NCBI RefSeq assembly: GCF_000069785.1
Contig: NC_010528.1
Location: 1,426,001 to 1,490,000, forward strand
DNA: 64,000 nucleotides
Reading direction: 5' to 3'
DNA from: Cupriavidus taiwanensis LMG 19424
GTDB lineage: Bacteria; Pseudomonadota; Gammaproteobacteria; Burkholderiales; Burkholderiaceae
The notes beneath the pieces were generated by a model. It did not search any database, had not been told where the DNA came from, and was given only the letters and a program-made list of their open reading frames with translations. This document shows, piece after piece, positions 7,695 to 17,831 of this stretch (positions within the stretch are counted from its first letter, which is position 1; the number at the start of each line of letters is the position of its first letter). A program made the position numbers and the translations under genes.

Positions 7695-9668
7695 ATGCCG
7701 CGCGCACTCGAGCCCGCCGAGCCCATCCTGTCTGCCCAGGGCACCCCGTATTCGCCCCGTTACGACGACGTCTACCACAGCACCGAAGGCGGCCTGGCGC
7801 AGGCCGCCCATGTCTTCCTCGGCGGCAATGGCTTGCCCGGTGCGTGGGTCGGGCAACGGCAGTTCGTCATCGTCGAGACCGGCTTCGGCCAGGGCCTGAA
7901 TTTCCTGGCGACCTGGCAGGCGTGGCGCGACGACCCGCAGCGCTGCGGCACGCTGCATTTCGTCTCGATCGAAAAGCATCCGTTTACGCGCGAAGGGCTG
8001 GCGCAATTGCATGCTGGCCTGGACGGGCTGCAGCCGCTGGCGCAGGCGCTGCAGGCGCAGTGGCCGCTGGCGCTGCCGGGCTTGCACCGGCTGGCGTTCG
8101 ACCAGGGCCGCGTGGTGCTGACGCTGGCACTGGGCGATGCCGAGACCATGCTGCCGCGCCTGGCCGCCGGTGCCGATGCCTTCTACCTCGACGGCTTCTC
8201 GCCGGCGCGCAATGCCGATATGTGGTCGCCACCGGTGTTCCGCGGCCTGGCGCGGCTGGCGCGCCCCGGCGCCACGCTGGCGACATATACCGCCGCGGGT
8301 TTCGTGCGGCGGGGGCTGAAGGCAGTCGGCTTCGAGGTCAGCAAGGCGGCCGGCTTTGGCGGCAAGCGCGACATGACCGTGGCGCACTTTCGCCCGCAAT
8401 GGAAATCGCGCCGCCACGCGCCGCCGCAGCCCGCGCAATGGGCCGAGCGGCATGCCATCGTGGTCGGCGCCGGACTGGCGGGCTGCGCCGTGGCCGAGCG
8501 GCTGGCCGCGCGCGGCTGGCGCGTGACCCTGTTCGATGCCCATGACGGGCCGGCGCGGCAGACCTCGGCGCATCGCGCCGCGGCCATGCATGCGCACGTG
8601 TCGGCCGACGACAGCCTGCTGTCGCGGCTGTCGCGTGCCGGCAACCAGTACGCGCTGCGCGCCTGGGCGGCGCTGGCCGAAGCCGGGCATCCGGTTGGCT
8701 GGCAAGGCTGCGGCGTGCTGCAGATCGGCGAGGACGAGGCCGAAGGCGAGGCGCAGCGTGCCGCGCTGGCAGCGATGGGCCTGCCGCCGGAATTCGTGCG
8801 CTGGATGAGCGCCGCCGAGGCGGCTGCCGCGCACCACGCCGGCGTGCCGCGCGGCGGCCTGTGGTTCCCGCAGGGCGGGTGGGTCGCGCCGCCGGACATC
8901 TGCGCGGCGCAGCTGGCGCGTGCCGGTGATGCGGTGACGGCGCGCTTCGGCTGCCGGGTCGGCGCGATCGCGCTCGTCGACGGGCAATGGCGCGCGCTCG
9001 CGCCGGACGGCACCGTGCTGGCGTCGGCAGCGGTGCTGGTGTTGGCCAATGCACATGAGGCGCAGCAACTGCTGCCGCAGCAACACTGGAGCCTGCGCCG
9101 CGTGCGCGGGCAACTGACCACGCTGGCGGCCGCGCAGGTCGACGCGCTCGGCGGCTGGCCCGACTGCGTGGTGACCGGCGCGGGTTACCTGCTGCCGCGT
9201 GCCGCCGACGGCAGCGGCCGCGTCGGCTCGAGCTATGACGAAGACATCGGTCCCCTGGTGGCGCAGCCGGCGGTCCACGCCGCCAACCTTGGCAGGCTGG
9301 CCGGCCTGCTGCCGGACCGGGCCGGCGCGGTGGCCGAAATCGATCCCGCCGATGTGTCGGGCTATGTCGGCGTGCGCACGGTCACGCACAACCGGCTGCC
9401 GCTGATCGGGCAAGTGCCCGACGAGGCCGCCGCGGTGGCACAGGCCGCGTCGCTGCGCGGCGCGCACCTGCGCGACATGCCGCGCCTGCCCGGGCTTTAT
9501 GCGGCGCTTGCCTATGCCTCGCGCGGCCTCACCTGGGCTGCGCTGGGCGCGGAACTGCTGGCCAGCCAGATCGAGGGCGAGCCCCTGCCGCTGGAGGCGG
9601 ACCTGGCCGATGCGGTGGATCCGGCACGCCTGCTGCTGCGCGCGCTGCGCCATGGGCAGGCAGCGTAG
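7695..9668 (+). CDS. mnmC: Bifunctional tRNA mnm5s2U biosynthesis protein MnmC
   Basis: Completes the 5-methylaminomethyl-2-thiouridine modification at the tRNA wobble position. The C-terminal FAD domain removes the carboxymethyl group from cmnm5U and the N-terminal domain methylates the product. It has 657 residues, full length for the fused form. The methyltransferase motif [17 protein letters not shown] has its first Gly at 63, and [17 protein letters not shown] follows. The FAD Rossmann motif [20 protein letters not shown] starts near Gly258. The conserved C-terminal segment is [21 protein letters not shown] chose the ATG at 7695 because upstream frame sequence is unlike the family, which begins near [21 protein letters not shown]. 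It is divergent from rlmJ. Confidence 0.93.
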   Translation: MPRALEPAEPILSAQGTPYSPRYDDVYHSTEGGLAQAAHVFLGGNGLPGAWVGQRQFVIVETGFGQGLNFLATWQAWRDDPQRCGTLHFVSIEKHPFTREGLAQLHAGLDGLQPLAQALQAQWPLALPGLHRLAFDQGRVVLTLALGDAETMLPRLAAGADAFYLDGFSPARNADMWSPPVFRGLARLARPGATLATYTAAGFVRRGLKAVGFEVSKAAGFGGKRDMTVAHFRPQWKSRRHAPPQPAQWAERHAIVVGAGLAGCAVAERLAARGWRVTLFDAHDGPARQTSAHRAAAMHAHVSADDSLLSRLSRAGNQYALRAWAALAEAGHPVGWQGCGVLQIGEDEAEGEAQRAALAAMGLPPEFVRWMSAAEAAAAHHAGVPRGGLWFPQGGWVAPPDICAAQLARAGDAVTARFGCRVGAIALVDGQWRALAPDGTVLASAAVLVLANAHEAQQLLPQQHWSLRRVRGQLTTLAAAQVDALGGWPDCVVTGAGYLLPRAADGSGRVGSSYDEDIGPLVAQPAVHAANLGRLAGLLPDRAGAVAEIDPADVSGYVGVRTVTHNRLPLIGQVPDEAAAVAQAASLRGAHLRDMPRLPGLYAALAYASRGLTWAALGAELLASQIEGEPLPLEADLADAVDPARLLLRALRHGQAA

Positions 9669-9898
9669 CGTGGCGCAGCGACGCTGCATGGTTGGGGCGC
9701 GTTCCGGGCAAAATCTGCCGGAAGCGAATCAAAACCGTGCGATAATCCCCGTTTTCCGTTTGCGCGGAGCTTTCCGTTCGCCGGTGCGCTGCCCTGGCCG
9801 TCCTGTGGTGACGGCGCCGTGGCGGTAAAGCGGGCGGTACGCGTACAAGACGGCAGCACCTACGAACACAACTACATTTCTGGATTGGATCTACGACC

Positions 9899-11254
9899 AT
9901 GTCGAACGTGATTGAGAACCTCGGCAAGCTGGACCGCAAGGTGACCCTGGCCATCCCCAAGGCCGAAGTGGAGAAGGAAAAGCAGGAGCGCCTGGTTCGC
10001 CTGTCGAAGACCGTGAAGATGTCGGGCTTCCGTCCGGGCAAGGTGCCGATGAAGATGGTCGAGAAGCAGTACGGCCAGCAGGTCGAGTTCGAAGTCCGCT
10101 TCGACAAGGCCGCGCGCAAGTTCTTCGACATCACCAAGGAACAGGACGTCAAGGTTGCCGGCCAGCCCAAGTTCGAGATCAAGAACGAAGGCGTGGGCGA
10201 GGATGAAGTGGCATTCGACGCCACCTTCGAGGTGTACCCGGAAGTGACCATCGGCGACCTGTCGGCGGCTGAAGTCACCCGCACCAGCACCGAGATCACC
10301 GACGCCGAAGTCGACAAGACCATCGACATCCTGCGCAAGCAGCGCGTGCACTACCACGCCCGCGGCGAATCCGGCGAGCATGGCGACGGCGGTGCCGACG
10401 TGACCGCGCAGAACGGCGACCGCGTGACCGTGGACTTCGTCGGCAAGATCGACGGCGTGGAATTCGCCGGCGGCAAGGCCGAGGACTTCCCGTTCGTGCT
10501 GGGCGAAGGCCGCATGCTGCCCGAGTTCGAGCAGGCCACCCTGGGCCTGAAGGTCGGCGAAAGCAAGACCTTCCCGCTGGCATTCCCGGCCGACTATCAC
10601 GGCAAGGAAGTGGCTGGCAAGACCGCCGAGTTCACCGTGACCCTGAAGAAGGTCGAGTGGGCCCACCTGCCGGAAGTGAATGAAGCCTTCGCCAAGTCGC
10701 TGGGCATCGCCGACGGCAGCGTCGAGAAGATGCGCGCCGACATCCGCGAAAACCTCGAGCGCGAAGTGAAGCGCCGCACGCACGCCATGCTGAAGGACCA
10801 GGTCATGGAAGCGCTGCTGAAGGCCAGCGAGCTGGACGTGCCCAAGGCCCTGATCGAGCAGGACCAGGAGCGCCTGGTCGAGATGGCCCGCCGCGACCTG
10901 GAGCAGCGTGGCATGCCCAACGCCAAGGACATGCCGATCCCGGCCGAGATGTTCGCGCAGCAGGCCGAGCGCCGCGTCAAGCTGGGCCTGATCCTGGCCG
11001 AGATCGTCAAGGCCAACGGCCTGGAAGCCAAGGCCGACCAGATCAAGGCCGAGATCGAGGACTTCGCCAAGAGCTACGAGGACCCCAAGGAAGTCATGCG
11101 CTGGTACTACGGCGACCAGCAGCGCCTGGCCGAAATGGAAGCCTACGTGCTCGAAAACAACGTGGTAAATTTCGTGTGCGACAAGGCCAAGGTCACCGAC
11201 AAGAAGGTGTCCTTCGAGGAACTCACCGCCGAAGGCAACGCGCAGCAAGCCTGA
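9899..11254 (+). CDS. tig: Trigger factor
   Basis: Ribosome-associated chaperone and peptidyl-prolyl isomerase that meets nascent chains at the exit tunnel. It has 451 residues. The N-terminal ribosome-binding domain carries the signature [18 protein letters not shown] (exit-tunnel loop GFRPGKVP). The FKBP-type PPIase domain lies at about residues 170-250 ([29 protein letters not shown]), and the helical C-terminal chaperone arms follow. It sits 100 bp ahead of clpP, the usual tig-clpP-clpX-lon order. The 230-base gap upstream contains a -10-like GATAAT at 9741-9746, without a convincing -35. Confidence 0.97.
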   Translation: MSNVIENLGKLDRKVTLAIPKAEVEKEKQERLVRLSKTVKMSGFRPGKVPMKMVEKQYGQQVEFEVRFDKAARKFFDITKEQDVKVAGQPKFEIKNEGVGEDEVAFDATFEVYPEVTIGDLSAAEVTRTSTEITDAEVDKTIDILRKQRVHYHARGESGEHGDGGADVTAQNGDRVTVDFVGKIDGVEFAGGKAEDFPFVLGEGRMLPEFEQATLGLKVGESKTFPLAFPADYHGKEVAGKTAEFTVTLKKVEWAHLPEVNEAFAKSLGIADGSVEKMRADIRENLEREVKRRTHAMLKDQVMEALLKASELDVPKALIEQDQERLVEMARRDLEQRGMPNAKDMPIPAEMFAQQAERRVKLGLILAEIVKANGLEAKADQIKAEIEDFAKSYEDPKEVMRWYYGDQQRLAEMEAYVLENNVVNFVCDKAKVTDKKVSFEELTAEGNAQQA

Positions 11255-11272
11255 GGCCGGAAGGGACCGGCA

Positions 11273-11294
11273 GCCCCGCGCCACGGCGCGGGGC
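11273..11294. other. Perfect hairpin in the tig-clpP spacer
   Basis: Two 10-base arms (GCCCCGCGCC and GGCGCGGGGC) separated by AC form a very stable stem 19 bp after the tig stop and 60 bp before clpP. No T-run follows, so it is probably not a full intrinsic terminator. It could act as a processing or stability element between the two cistrons, or attenuate read-through. Confidence 0.6.
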
Positions 11295-11354
11295 AGGGAC
11301 TTCCCGAGTTACCCCGGATTGCCTTGCGATCCGACGAATCCATGGAGAACATGC

Positions 11355-12005
<651 letters not shown>

Positions 12006-12083
12006 TGCGGCGCGCCGCCGTGGCCTATCGTGGAACGGCGGCTTGCCACGCTGGCTGGGCCCAAATGGCGAAGGCTACACCGG

Positions 12084-12108
12084 AACGAGGCCCCGTGCCT
12101 CGTTTTTT
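12084..12108 (+). terminator. Intrinsic terminator after clpP
   Basis: An 8-bp stem (AACGAGGC with GCCTCGTT) and 5-nt loop run directly into a T-run at 12103-12108. It ends tig/clpP transcripts before clpX. In the 252-base gap, a -10-like TATGAT at 12183-12188 is the best visible candidate for a separate clpX promoter; its -35 is not clear. Confidence 0.88.
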
Positions 12109-12257
12109 GCATCGGAACCTGTGAAACGGGGTCTTCGCCCCACAGCCGGGGGGAGCCGCCGGTGGTGCCAATTGTTTTGGCGTATGATGCGTTTGAAGCG
12201 TATCGCCGAGGAGCCTGTCGCTCCGCGGTGTGCGCACTGCAAAAGTGACTGATTCCT

Positions 12258-13535
<1,278 letters not shown>

Positions 13536-13591
13536 CGCGAGGCCTGCCAGCGTGGTAAGTGGTCGGCACCACACCGGCAGCAGGCGGAAAG

Positions 13592-13622
13592 GCCGTTCGC
13601 GTAGAAGCGAGCGGCTTTTTTT
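13592..13622 (+). terminator. Intrinsic terminator after clpX
   Basis: A 9-bp stem, GCCGTTCGC with GCGAGCGGC (one T-G pair), and a 6-nt loop are followed by seven T residues (13616-13622). It separates clpX from lon. Confidence 0.88.
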
Positions 13623-13713
13623 GTTTATTTCTACCGACGAGAGGGAGGAAACGCGGGTATGCTGTTTCAGAGGGGCCACCAAGTGCAGGTAGCGGCATCT
13701 GCCTGCCTTGAGG

Positions 13714-13743
13714 AATCGATTGGCACGTATCTTGTAATCGATT
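13714..13743. promoter_or_regulatory. Paired AATCGATT palindromes upstream of lon
   Basis: The 8-bp palindrome AATCGATT occurs at 13714-13721 and again at 13736-13743, 22 bp apart, about two helical turns, and 46 bp before the lon start. The first copy follows CTTGAGG (13707-13713), which resembles a heat-shock sigma-32 -35 element. The matching -10 would fall near CACGTAT and is only approximate. The arrangement suits a dimeric regulator binding one face of the DNA, but the regulator is unknown. Confidence 0.4.
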
Positions 13744-13788
13744 CAGGCGGCCCAATTTACGCCTTAAATGACTGACTTGGGGAAAATG

Positions 13789-16200
13789 ATGTCCGGAACA
13801 CAACTCCTCCCGGCCGAGCCGATTCGCCTGCCACTGTTGCCGCTGCGCGACGTGGTGGTGTTTCCGCACATGGTGATCCCGCTGTTCGTGGGACGCCCAA
13901 AGTCCATCAAGGCGCTTGAGACTGCGATGGAGGCGGGCAAGAGCATCATGCTCGTGGCCCAGAAGACGGCGGCCAAGGACGAGCCGACCGCCGACGACCT
14001 GTACGAGGTCGGCTGCATCGCCAATATCCTGCAAATGCTGAAGCTGCCCGACGGTACCGTGAAGGTGCTGGTCGAAGGTACGCAGCGTGCCAATATCCGC
14101 GAGGTGAGCGAGGACGATTCGCACTTCATGTGCGAAGCCGTGCCCGTGCCGCCCGCACCGGGCGAAAGCGCCGAGACCGAGGCCCTGCGCCGCGCCATCG
14201 TGTCGCAGTTCGACCAGTACGTGAAGCTCAACAAGAAGATCCCGCCGGAGATCCTGACCTCGCTGTCGGGCATCGACGAGGCAGGGCGCCTGGCCGACAC
14301 CATCGCCGCGCACCTGCCGATCAAGCTCGAGCAGAAGCAGAAGATCCTGGAGATGGTCAATGTGACCGAGCGCCTGGAAAGCCTGCTGTCGCAGCTCGAG
14401 GGCGAGATCGACATCCTTCAGGTCGAAAAGCGCATCCGTGGCCGCGTCAAGCGCCAGATGGAAAAGAGCCAGCGCGAGTACTACCTGAACGAGCAGGTCA
14501 AGGCCATCCAGAAGGAACTGGGCGAGGGCGAAGAAGGCGCCGACCTGGAAGAACTCGACAAGCGCATCAAGGCTGCGCGCATGCCGAAGGAAGCCAAGAA
14601 GAAGGCCGACGCCGAATTCAAGAAGCTCAAGCTGATGTCGCCGATGTCGGCCGAAGCCACCGTCGTGCGCAACTACATCGACACGCTGGTGAACCTGCCG
14701 TGGCGCAAGAAGAGCAAGGTCAACAACGACCTCGCCAACGCCGAGCGCGTGCTGGATGAAGACCACTACGGCCTGGAGAAGGTCAAGGAACGCATTCTCG
14801 AGTACCTCGCGGTGCAACAGCGCGTGGACAAGGTGAAGGCACCCATCCTCTGCCTGGTCGGGCCGCCCGGCGTGGGCAAGACCTCGCTCGGCCAGTCGGT
14901 GGCGCGCGCGACGAACCGCAAGTTCGTGCGCATGGCGCTGGGTGGCGTGCGTGACGAGGCCGAGATCCGCGGCCACCGCCGTACCTACATCGGCTCGATG
15001 CCGGGCAAGATCCTGCAGAGCCTGTCCAAGGTCGGCGTGCGCAATCCGCTCTTCCTGCTCGACGAGATCGACAAGATGGGCATGGATTTCCGCGGTGATC
15101 CGTCGTCGGCGCTGCTCGAGGTGCTGGACCCGGAACAGAACCACACGTTCCAGGACCACTACATCGAGGTGGACTTCGACCTGTCCGACGTGATGTTCGT
15201 GGCGACGTCGAACTCGCTGAACATCCCGCCGCCGCTGCTCGACCGTATGGAAGTGATCCGCCTGTCGGGTTACACCGAGGACGAGAAGGTCAATATCGCC
15301 CAGCGCTACCTGCTGCCCAAGCAGATCAAGAACAATGGTCTGAAGGCCGGCGAGATCGAGGTCACCGAAAGCGCGATCCGCGACATCATCCGCTACTACA
15401 CGCGCGAAGCGGGCGTGCGTTCGCTGGAACGCGAGGTGTCCAAGATCGCCCGCAAGGTGGTCAAGCTGCTGCTGCTGAAGAAGGAGTCGGGCACGATCAA
15501 GGTCGATTCGGAGAACCTGGACAAATTCCTGGGCGTGCGCAAGTACGACTTCGGCCTGGCCGGCAAGGAAAACCAGGTTGGCCAGGTGACCGGCCTGGCG
15601 TGGACCGAGGTGGGCGGGGACCTGCTGACCATCGAAGCCGCGATCATGCCGGGCAAGGGCAACATCACCCGTACCGGTTCGCTGGGCGACGTGATGAAAG
15701 AGTCGGTCGAGGCCGCGCGTTCGGTGGTGCGTTCGCGGGCACGCCGCCTGGGCATCACCGATGAGATGTTCGAGAAGCGCGACATCCACATCCACGTGCC
15801 CGAAGGCGCCACGCCCAAGGACGGCCCGTCGGCAGGTGGCGCCATGACCACGGCGCTGGTGTCGGTGCTGACCGGCATCCCGGTGCGCGCGGATGTCGCC
15901 ATGACCGGCGAGATCACCCTGCGCGGCGAGGTGCTGCCGATCGGCGGCCTCAAGGAGAAGCTGCTGGCGGCCCACCGTGGCGGCATCAAGCTGGTGCTGA
16001 TCCCGGAGGAGAACGTCAAGGACCTGGCCGAGATCCCGGACAACGTCAAGAACGCCATCGAGATCGTGCCGGTGCGCTGGATCGACAAGGTGCTGGAACT
16101 GGCGCTCGAGCGCAAGCCCGAGGCCCTGCCGGAAGAGGACGCCAAGCCCGCCGAGGTGGCGGACAAGGCCACGGCGAAGGTCGAGCGCCTGCATCACTGA
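13789..16200 (+). CDS. lon: ATP-dependent Lon protease
   Basis: Cytosolic AAA+ serine protease that degrades misfolded and regulatory proteins. It has 803 residues from the ATG at 13789. An in-frame ATG at 13786 and a longer frame from 13768 exist, but the GGGG site at 13779-13782 sits best for 13789, giving MSGTQLLP, the usual family start. The N-terminal substrate domain begins with [20 protein letters not shown]. The ATPase has Walker A GPPGVGKT at 358-365. The protease domain has the Ser681 (KDGPSAGG) and Lys724 (GGLKEKLL) dyad. It is preceded by paired palindromes and followed by a strong terminator, so it is probably monocistronic. Confidence 0.97.
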   Translation: MSGTQLLPAEPIRLPLLPLRDVVVFPHMVIPLFVGRPKSIKALETAMEAGKSIMLVAQKTAAKDEPTADDLYEVGCIANILQMLKLPDGTVKVLVEGTQRANIREVSEDDSHFMCEAVPVPPAPGESAETEALRRAIVSQFDQYVKLNKKIPPEILTSLSGIDEAGRLADTIAAHLPIKLEQKQKILEMVNVTERLESLLSQLEGEIDILQVEKRIRGRVKRQMEKSQREYYLNEQVKAIQKELGEGEEGADLEELDKRIKAARMPKEAKKKADAEFKKLKLMSPMSAEATVVRNYIDTLVNLPWRKKSKVNNDLANAERVLDEDHYGLEKVKERILEYLAVQQRVDKVKAPILCLVGPPGVGKTSLGQSVARATNRKFVRMALGGVRDEAEIRGHRRTYIGSMPGKILQSLSKVGVRNPLFLLDEIDKMGMDFRGDPSSALLEVLDPEQNHTFQDHYIEVDFDLSDVMFVATSNSLNIPPPLLDRMEVIRLSGYTEDEKVNIAQRYLLPKQIKNNGLKAGEIEVTESAIRDIIRYYTREAGVRSLEREVSKIARKVVKLLLLKKESGTIKVDSENLDKFLGVRKYDFGLAGKENQVGQVTGLAWTEVGGDLLTIEAAIMPGKGNITRTGSLGDVMKESVEAARSVVRSRARRLGITDEMFEKRDIHIHVPEGATPKDGPSAGGAMTTALVSVLTGIPVRADVAMTGEITLRGEVLPIGGLKEKLLAAHRGGIKLVLIPEENVKDLAEIPDNVKNAIEIVPVRWIDKVLELALERKPEALPEEDAKPAEVADKATAKVERLHH

Positions 16201-16225
16201 CGCCGCCTCAGCCGCATGAACGAAG

Positions 16226-16260
16226 CGCCGCAGGGCAGCAATGCCCCGCGGCGTTTTTTT
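16226..16260 (+). terminator. Intrinsic terminator after lon
   Basis: A stem of CGCCGC and GGGC blocks (16226-16236) pairs with GCCC and GCGGCG (16243-16253) around a single mismatch. Seven T residues follow at 16254-16260. Confidence 0.9.
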
Positions 16261-16389
16261 GTCCTGGCGCCCTTGGCAAACCGAAATCACCTGTATTAAA
16301 CTTGCGCCCTCGCAACGCAAACCACGGCAACTGCCGCGAGGTGCGGAGCGTTCAGCACGTGGCAGGCAGACAGCCTGCGATGGCCGAGC

Positions 16390-16465
16390 GGGTGCTTAGC
16401 TCAGTTGGTAGAGCGGCGCCCTTACAAGGCGTAGGTCGGGGGTTCGAACCCCTCAGCACCCACCA
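16390..16465 (+). tRNA. tRNA-Val (anticodon TAC)
   Basis: A 76-nt tRNA. Acceptor GGGTGCT pairs with AGCACCC, followed by A and an encoded CCA. The D-loop contains AGCTCAGTTGGTAGAGC, the anticodon loop CTTACAA holds TAC (reads GUA), and the T-arm is GGGGGTTCGAACCCC. It lies about 190 bp after lon and has its own terminator just downstream. Confidence 0.97.
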
Positions 16466-16485
16466 CCGCGAGGCCGGTAAATCAA

Positions 16486-16514
16486 GGACTTAGAGCGATC
16501 TAGGTCCTTTTTTT
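16486..16514 (+). terminator. Intrinsic terminator after tRNA-Val
   Basis: A 9-bp stem, GGACTTAGA with TCTAGGTCC (one T-G pair), and the tetraloop GCGA are followed by seven T residues. It ends the tRNA transcript. Confidence 0.9.
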
Positions 16515-16871
16515 ATACCTGTTTCACCATCAGGCACAGGAGCCTGCATGGGTCCTCCTCAGCATCGGGTGACGAAAGCCCCATGCCTTTCCCGCCAACA
16601 CATCGCGCTCGCGAAAATTCCTTTGCCGACAGGCTAGGATCCGCTTTACTCAGTTGACCGTGATCCGCATTCGCGCGACGGGTGTGTCGGACATCAGTCG
16701 TGTAGGTAAAAAATCTTCTTACTGCTTATCGAAAAAGATTCAGTTCTGTTTTGCGCAGGACAGAAGCTAGAGTTCGTGAATCGGCGTGGACAAAAGCGGA
16801 CACACTGCGAAAGCCGTCGGCGATGCTGCCGGCTGCGTCTTCAGATTCGTGCCCATCTTCGGAGATGAGTC
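16515..16871 (+). promoter_or_regulatory. Non-coding AT-richer leader region with two dyads
   Basis: This 357-base stretch holds no convincing gene. It is markedly AT-richer from 16705 to 16750 than its surroundings. Two dyads are visible: AATCTTCTT (16712-16720) with AAAAAGATT (16732-16740), and TTCTGT (16744-16749) with ACAGAA (16760-16765). A weak -10-like TAGAGT (16768-16773) overlaps the second dyad. At 16654-16667, TTGAC-N4-ATCCG partly resembles an FNR/Anr box. These are the likely control elements of the gene series starting at 16872. Confidence 0.4.
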
Positions 16872-17126
16872 ATGTCTATTCTCTTGCTTGGAAACCTGGA
16901 CGCAGCAGCCACGGATGAGGAAATCGGCTCCTTTCTCGTGAAATACGGGCTCCCGCAATACACCAGCATTGAACACGTGGCAGGCGACGGCACCAGGCCT
17001 GCGGTGCGGCTGACCTTCGATACGCTCGACGACGACACACTGGAAAAGCTGCGCGAGCGTATCCACGACATGTTTTGGAGAGGCCACAAGATTTCTGCGC
17101 TGGTGCTGAGAGAGCGCTTCAACTGA
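16872..17126 (+). CDS. Small RRM-like RNA-binding protein (putative)
   Basis: An 84-residue protein starting at an ATG with a GGAG site. The strand-helix-strand pattern fits a minimal RNA recognition motif: strand 1 ILLLGNLD (RNP2-like), helix DEEIGSFLVKYG, strand TSIEHVAG, strand AVRLTFD in the RNP1 place, helix DTLEKLRERIHDMF, and final strand KISALVL. The aromatic RNP1 residues of classical RRMs are mostly missing (RLTF in place of the usual GFGFV), so RNA binding is inferred from fold only. It leads the series that continues with the exported repeat protein (56 bp later) and the DUF3141 operon. A role in post-transcriptional control of that series is possible but not shown. Confidence 0.65.
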   Translation: MSILLLGNLDAAATDEEIGSFLVKYGLPQYTSIEHVAGDGTRPAVRLTFDTLDDDTLEKLRERIHDMFWRGHKISALVLRERFN

Positions 17127-17182
17127 AGCGTCGGCATCGGGCAGCGCGGCGCGTTCAGCAATACTGACAGGAGGGAGCCAAC

Positions 17183-17770
17183 ATGAAACCCAGCACACTG
17201 CTGGTTGCGGTTGTGATGACCGCGGCCAGCGCTATCGCATCGGCGCAAACCGAAACCCGCGTGGATGTCGCGCAAACGCCCGAAGGGGCCATCGCGACCG
17301 GCACCGCCACGCTGACTGCCCGCATCGTCAAGATCGATGCGCCGACACGGACGGTGTCGCTCAAGTCGGCGGACGGCAAGACCACCGATCTGGTCGTGGG
17401 GCCGGAGGCGCGCAACTTCGAGCAGCTCAAGGTCGGCGATACCGTCACGATCGCGTACAGGGAAGCGCTTGCCCTGAGCCTCAAGAAGGGCAGCGGGCCG
17501 CTCGCCGTGCATGAGCGCAAGATCTCCGAGCGCGCCGCGCCGGGTGCCAAGCCGGGCGGCACGATCGGCAGGGAAGTGACTATCACGGCGGACGTGATCG
17601 ACTTCGACACCACCGCCAGGTCCGTTACCCTGAAGGGGCCGAAGGGACGCACCATGGTCCTGCTGGTGGGGGATCCGGAGCGCATGAACGGCATCAAGAG
17701 AGGCGACCGGGTCGAAGCGGTCTATACCGAAGCCGTTGCCGTGTCGGTGCAGCCTGCCGCTGCCCGGTAG
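17183..17770 (+). CDS. Exported protein with two tandem beta-rich repeats, function unknown
   Basis: A 195-residue protein with a signal peptide (MKPSTLLVAVVMTAASAIASA), start preceded by GGAGG. The mature part is an internal duplication. Repeat 1 (about residues 35-100) runs TATLTARIVKID, TRTVSLKSADGKTTDLVVG, LKVGDTVTIAYREALALS. Repeat 2 (about 130-192) runs EVTITADVIDFD, ARSVTLKGPKGRTMVLLVG, IKRGDRVEAVYTEAVAVS. Both repeats share the pattern of a small beta-barrel with a central K-x-GD turn. No metal or Cys motif is visible. It is probably periplasmic. The position between the RRM-like gene and the DUF3141 gene (61 bp downstream) suggests co-expression. Confidence 0.75.
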   Translation: MKPSTLLVAVVMTAASAIASAQTETRVDVAQTPEGAIATGTATLTARIVKIDAPTRTVSLKSADGKTTDLVVGPEARNFEQLKVGDTVTIAYREALALSLKKGSGPLAVHERKISERAAPGAKPGGTIGREVTITADVIDFDTTARSVTLKGPKGRTMVLLVGDPERMNGIKRGDRVEAVYTEAVAVSVQPAAAR

Positions 17771-17831
17771 CCGGACCGGTGCCAGCTCGCCTTGCTGGCG
17801 CGCAGTGTGACAGATTCCAGCGGAGGACAGT

